A DNA stretch of 5,404 nt. It comes from Eubacteriales Family XIII. Incertae Sedis bacterium. Lineage in GTDB: Bacteria; Bacillota_A; Clostridia; Peptostreptococcales; Anaerovoracaceae. Positions 4,554-5,404 of this stretch are shown in pieces. The notes beneath the pieces are model-generated. The model was given only the letters and a program-made list of their open reading frames with translations. It did no database searches and was not told where the DNA came from. The stretch spans positions 1-5,404 of the forward strand of contig JAITHG010000059.1 of assembly GCA_031280075.1 (NCBI GenBank), in the 5' to 3' direction. A program made the position numbers and the translations under genes. Each line of letters starts with the position of its first letter. Within the stretch, counting starts at the first letter, position 1.

Positions 4554-5404
4554 TGCTGACACCGGAACAGCTGGCAGGGCTGCCCGATGAGGTCGTAGCC
4601 CTCTTCCGCGACCTCGAGGAGTTCGTCATTGGCGACATCGCCCGCCGCATCGGCAAGGCGATGGACATGACCGCGACCGCCGACGGACAGATCGCCATCG
4701 CCCGCGCCGCAGGCTTCGACATGCGGGACGTGGAGGCGCGCATCCGCAAGACGGCAGAGTTGGCGGAAGAGCGCGTGGCGGAGGTCATGGAGAAGGCGGC
4801 GCAGGTCTCCGTGCAGGCGGAGAACGTCCTGTACTCCCTTGCCGGCAAGGGGACGGCGAACATCCTCTCCCCTGCCCTGTCCGCACTTCTGCACGAGGGC
4901 ATCGCGCAGACGCAGGGGGAGCTGCGCAACCTCACGCAGTCGCTCGGGTTCGCCGAGAAGGGCAAGGACGGTGTGAGGCGCTGGCTGCCTGCCGCGCAGA
5001 TGTACCAGACGGAGCTCGACCGAGCGCTGGCGCGGGTGCGCTCGGGGGCGTGCGACCGCAGGACGGCGGTGCGTTCGGCGGTGGAGAACCTCGCGAAGTC
5101 GGGGCTGTCGCCCAAAGTGACGTTCGAGACCGGGCACAAGGACAAGCTCGACGTTGCGGTGGCTCGTGCGGTGCGCACGGGCACAAACCAGATGGCCGCC
5201 CGCATGACGGAACACGTCATGGGCGAGCTGGGCGCGGAGTACGTCGAGACATCGGCGCACCCCGGGGCGCGCCCGTCCCACGCGGCGTGGCAGGGGAAGG
5301 TGTTCCATGTGGGCGGCGACGTGGACGGCTACCCGGACTTCGAGTCCTCGACCGGCTACGGCGACGTGGCGGGGCTGTGCGGGGCGAACTGCCGCCACAG
5401 CTTC
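4553..5404 (+). CDS. Phage minor capsid protein 2 family head protein (partial, 5' end)
   Basis: The reading frame opens at the ATG that shares its A with the portal stop (TGATG, 4551-4555) and stays open for 284 codons to the right edge, so the C-terminus is missing. The protein begins MLTPEQLAGLPDEVVALFRD and is largely helical to about residue 225. The family signature follows: YVETSAHPGARPSHAAWQGK (230-249), then YPDFESSTGYGDVAGLCG (260-277) and NCRHSF (279-284). The conserved His236, Arg240, His243, Trp246, Cys276, Cys280 and His282 are all visible. This pattern defines the Phage_min_cap2 family and resembles the SPP1 gp7 / Mu F minor head proteins, which are made next to the portal and help build the portal vertex or enter the cell with DNA. 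Its place directly after the portal fits. Some relatives carry extra C-terminal domains, which cannot be judged here. Confidence 0.93.
   Translation, partial: MLTPEQLAGLPDEVVALFRDLEEFVIGDIARRIGKAMDMTATADGQIAIARAAGFDMRDVEARIRKTAELAEERVAEVMEKAAQVSVQAENVLYSLAGKGTANILSPALSALLHEGIAQTQGELRNLTQSLGFAEKGKDGVRRWLPAAQMYQTELDRALARVRSGACDRRTAVRSAVENLAKSGLSPKVTFETGHKDKLDVAVARAVRTGTNQMAARMTEHVMGELGAEYVETSAHPGARPSHAAWQGKVFHVGGDVDGYPDFESSTGYGDVAGLCGANCRHSF

Noticed and set aside
4370..5398. Minus-strand open frame of 342 codons opposite the end of portal and the minor capsid gene
   Set aside because: The forward frame from 4553 carries the clear minor capsid signature; the reverse frame is low-complexity and is a shadow of high GC content.
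1..5404. CRISPR array, tRNA, integrase, attachment site or insertion sequence
   Set aside because: No regularly spaced repeats, tRNA-like cloverleaf, recombinase motif or terminal inverted repeats with a transposase were seen on either strand.

Overview
The window is a high-GC (roughly two-thirds G+C by eye), entirely plus-strand stretch of a tailed-phage or prophage genome. It covers the junction between the end of the early/middle region and the start of the DNA-packaging and head module. I recognise six genes. In order they are a RusA-type Holliday junction resolvase, a small unknown protein, a small HTH protein of the ArpU/RinA/DUF1492-like late-regulator type, the terminase small subunit, a PBSX-type terminase large subunit, an A118-type portal protein, and the first 284 residues of a 'minor capsid protein 2' family head protein that runs off the right edge (seven with the unknown one counted). 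A possible tail of an eighth gene ends at base 36.

The packaging and portal proteins belong to families best known from phages of Gram-positive bacteria (PBSX, A118). Together with the GC content, the purine-rich Shine-Dalgarno sequences (AGGAGG before rusA and inside the portal gene start) and the tightly overlapping genes, this suggests a phage of a high-GC Gram-positive host. A gut actinobacterium of the Coriobacteriia type would fit. This host guess is inference; no host gene or attachment site is in the window.

Layout: 1-36 possible end of an upstream gene; 39-470 ribosome site and rusA; 467-760 small unknown ORF; 757-1164 HTH regulator. These three genes are chained by ATGA stop/start overlaps, so they are probably translated as one unit. 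At 1161-1275 lies the only non-coding gap. It holds a promoter-like TTGACA within a perfect 10-bp palindrome, followed about 35 bp later by a strong intrinsic terminator. The morphogenesis block follows: terS (1276-1899), terL (1887-3206), portal (3210-4553) and minor capsid (4553 to the edge), again with overlaps or near-overlaps.

How it fits together: RusA would resolve branched replication and recombination intermediates so that linear concatemers can be packaged. The HTH protein sits exactly where phages of this type keep the activator of the late operon, and the promoter-then-terminator gap would be its natural target. TerS recognises the phage DNA, TerL cuts and pumps it, the portal is the entry channel, and the minor capsid protein is made next to the portal for head assembly.

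This is a recognisable, conventional phage module and I see no new defence or mobile system. The most unusual signals are at the nucleic-acid level: perfect inverted repeats inside the 5' part of terS (10-bp arms and 12-bp arms, plus a 10-bp palindrome, within about 105 bp), another 11-bp-arm hairpin near the start of the portal gene, and the promoter/palindrome/terminator arrangement ahead of terS.
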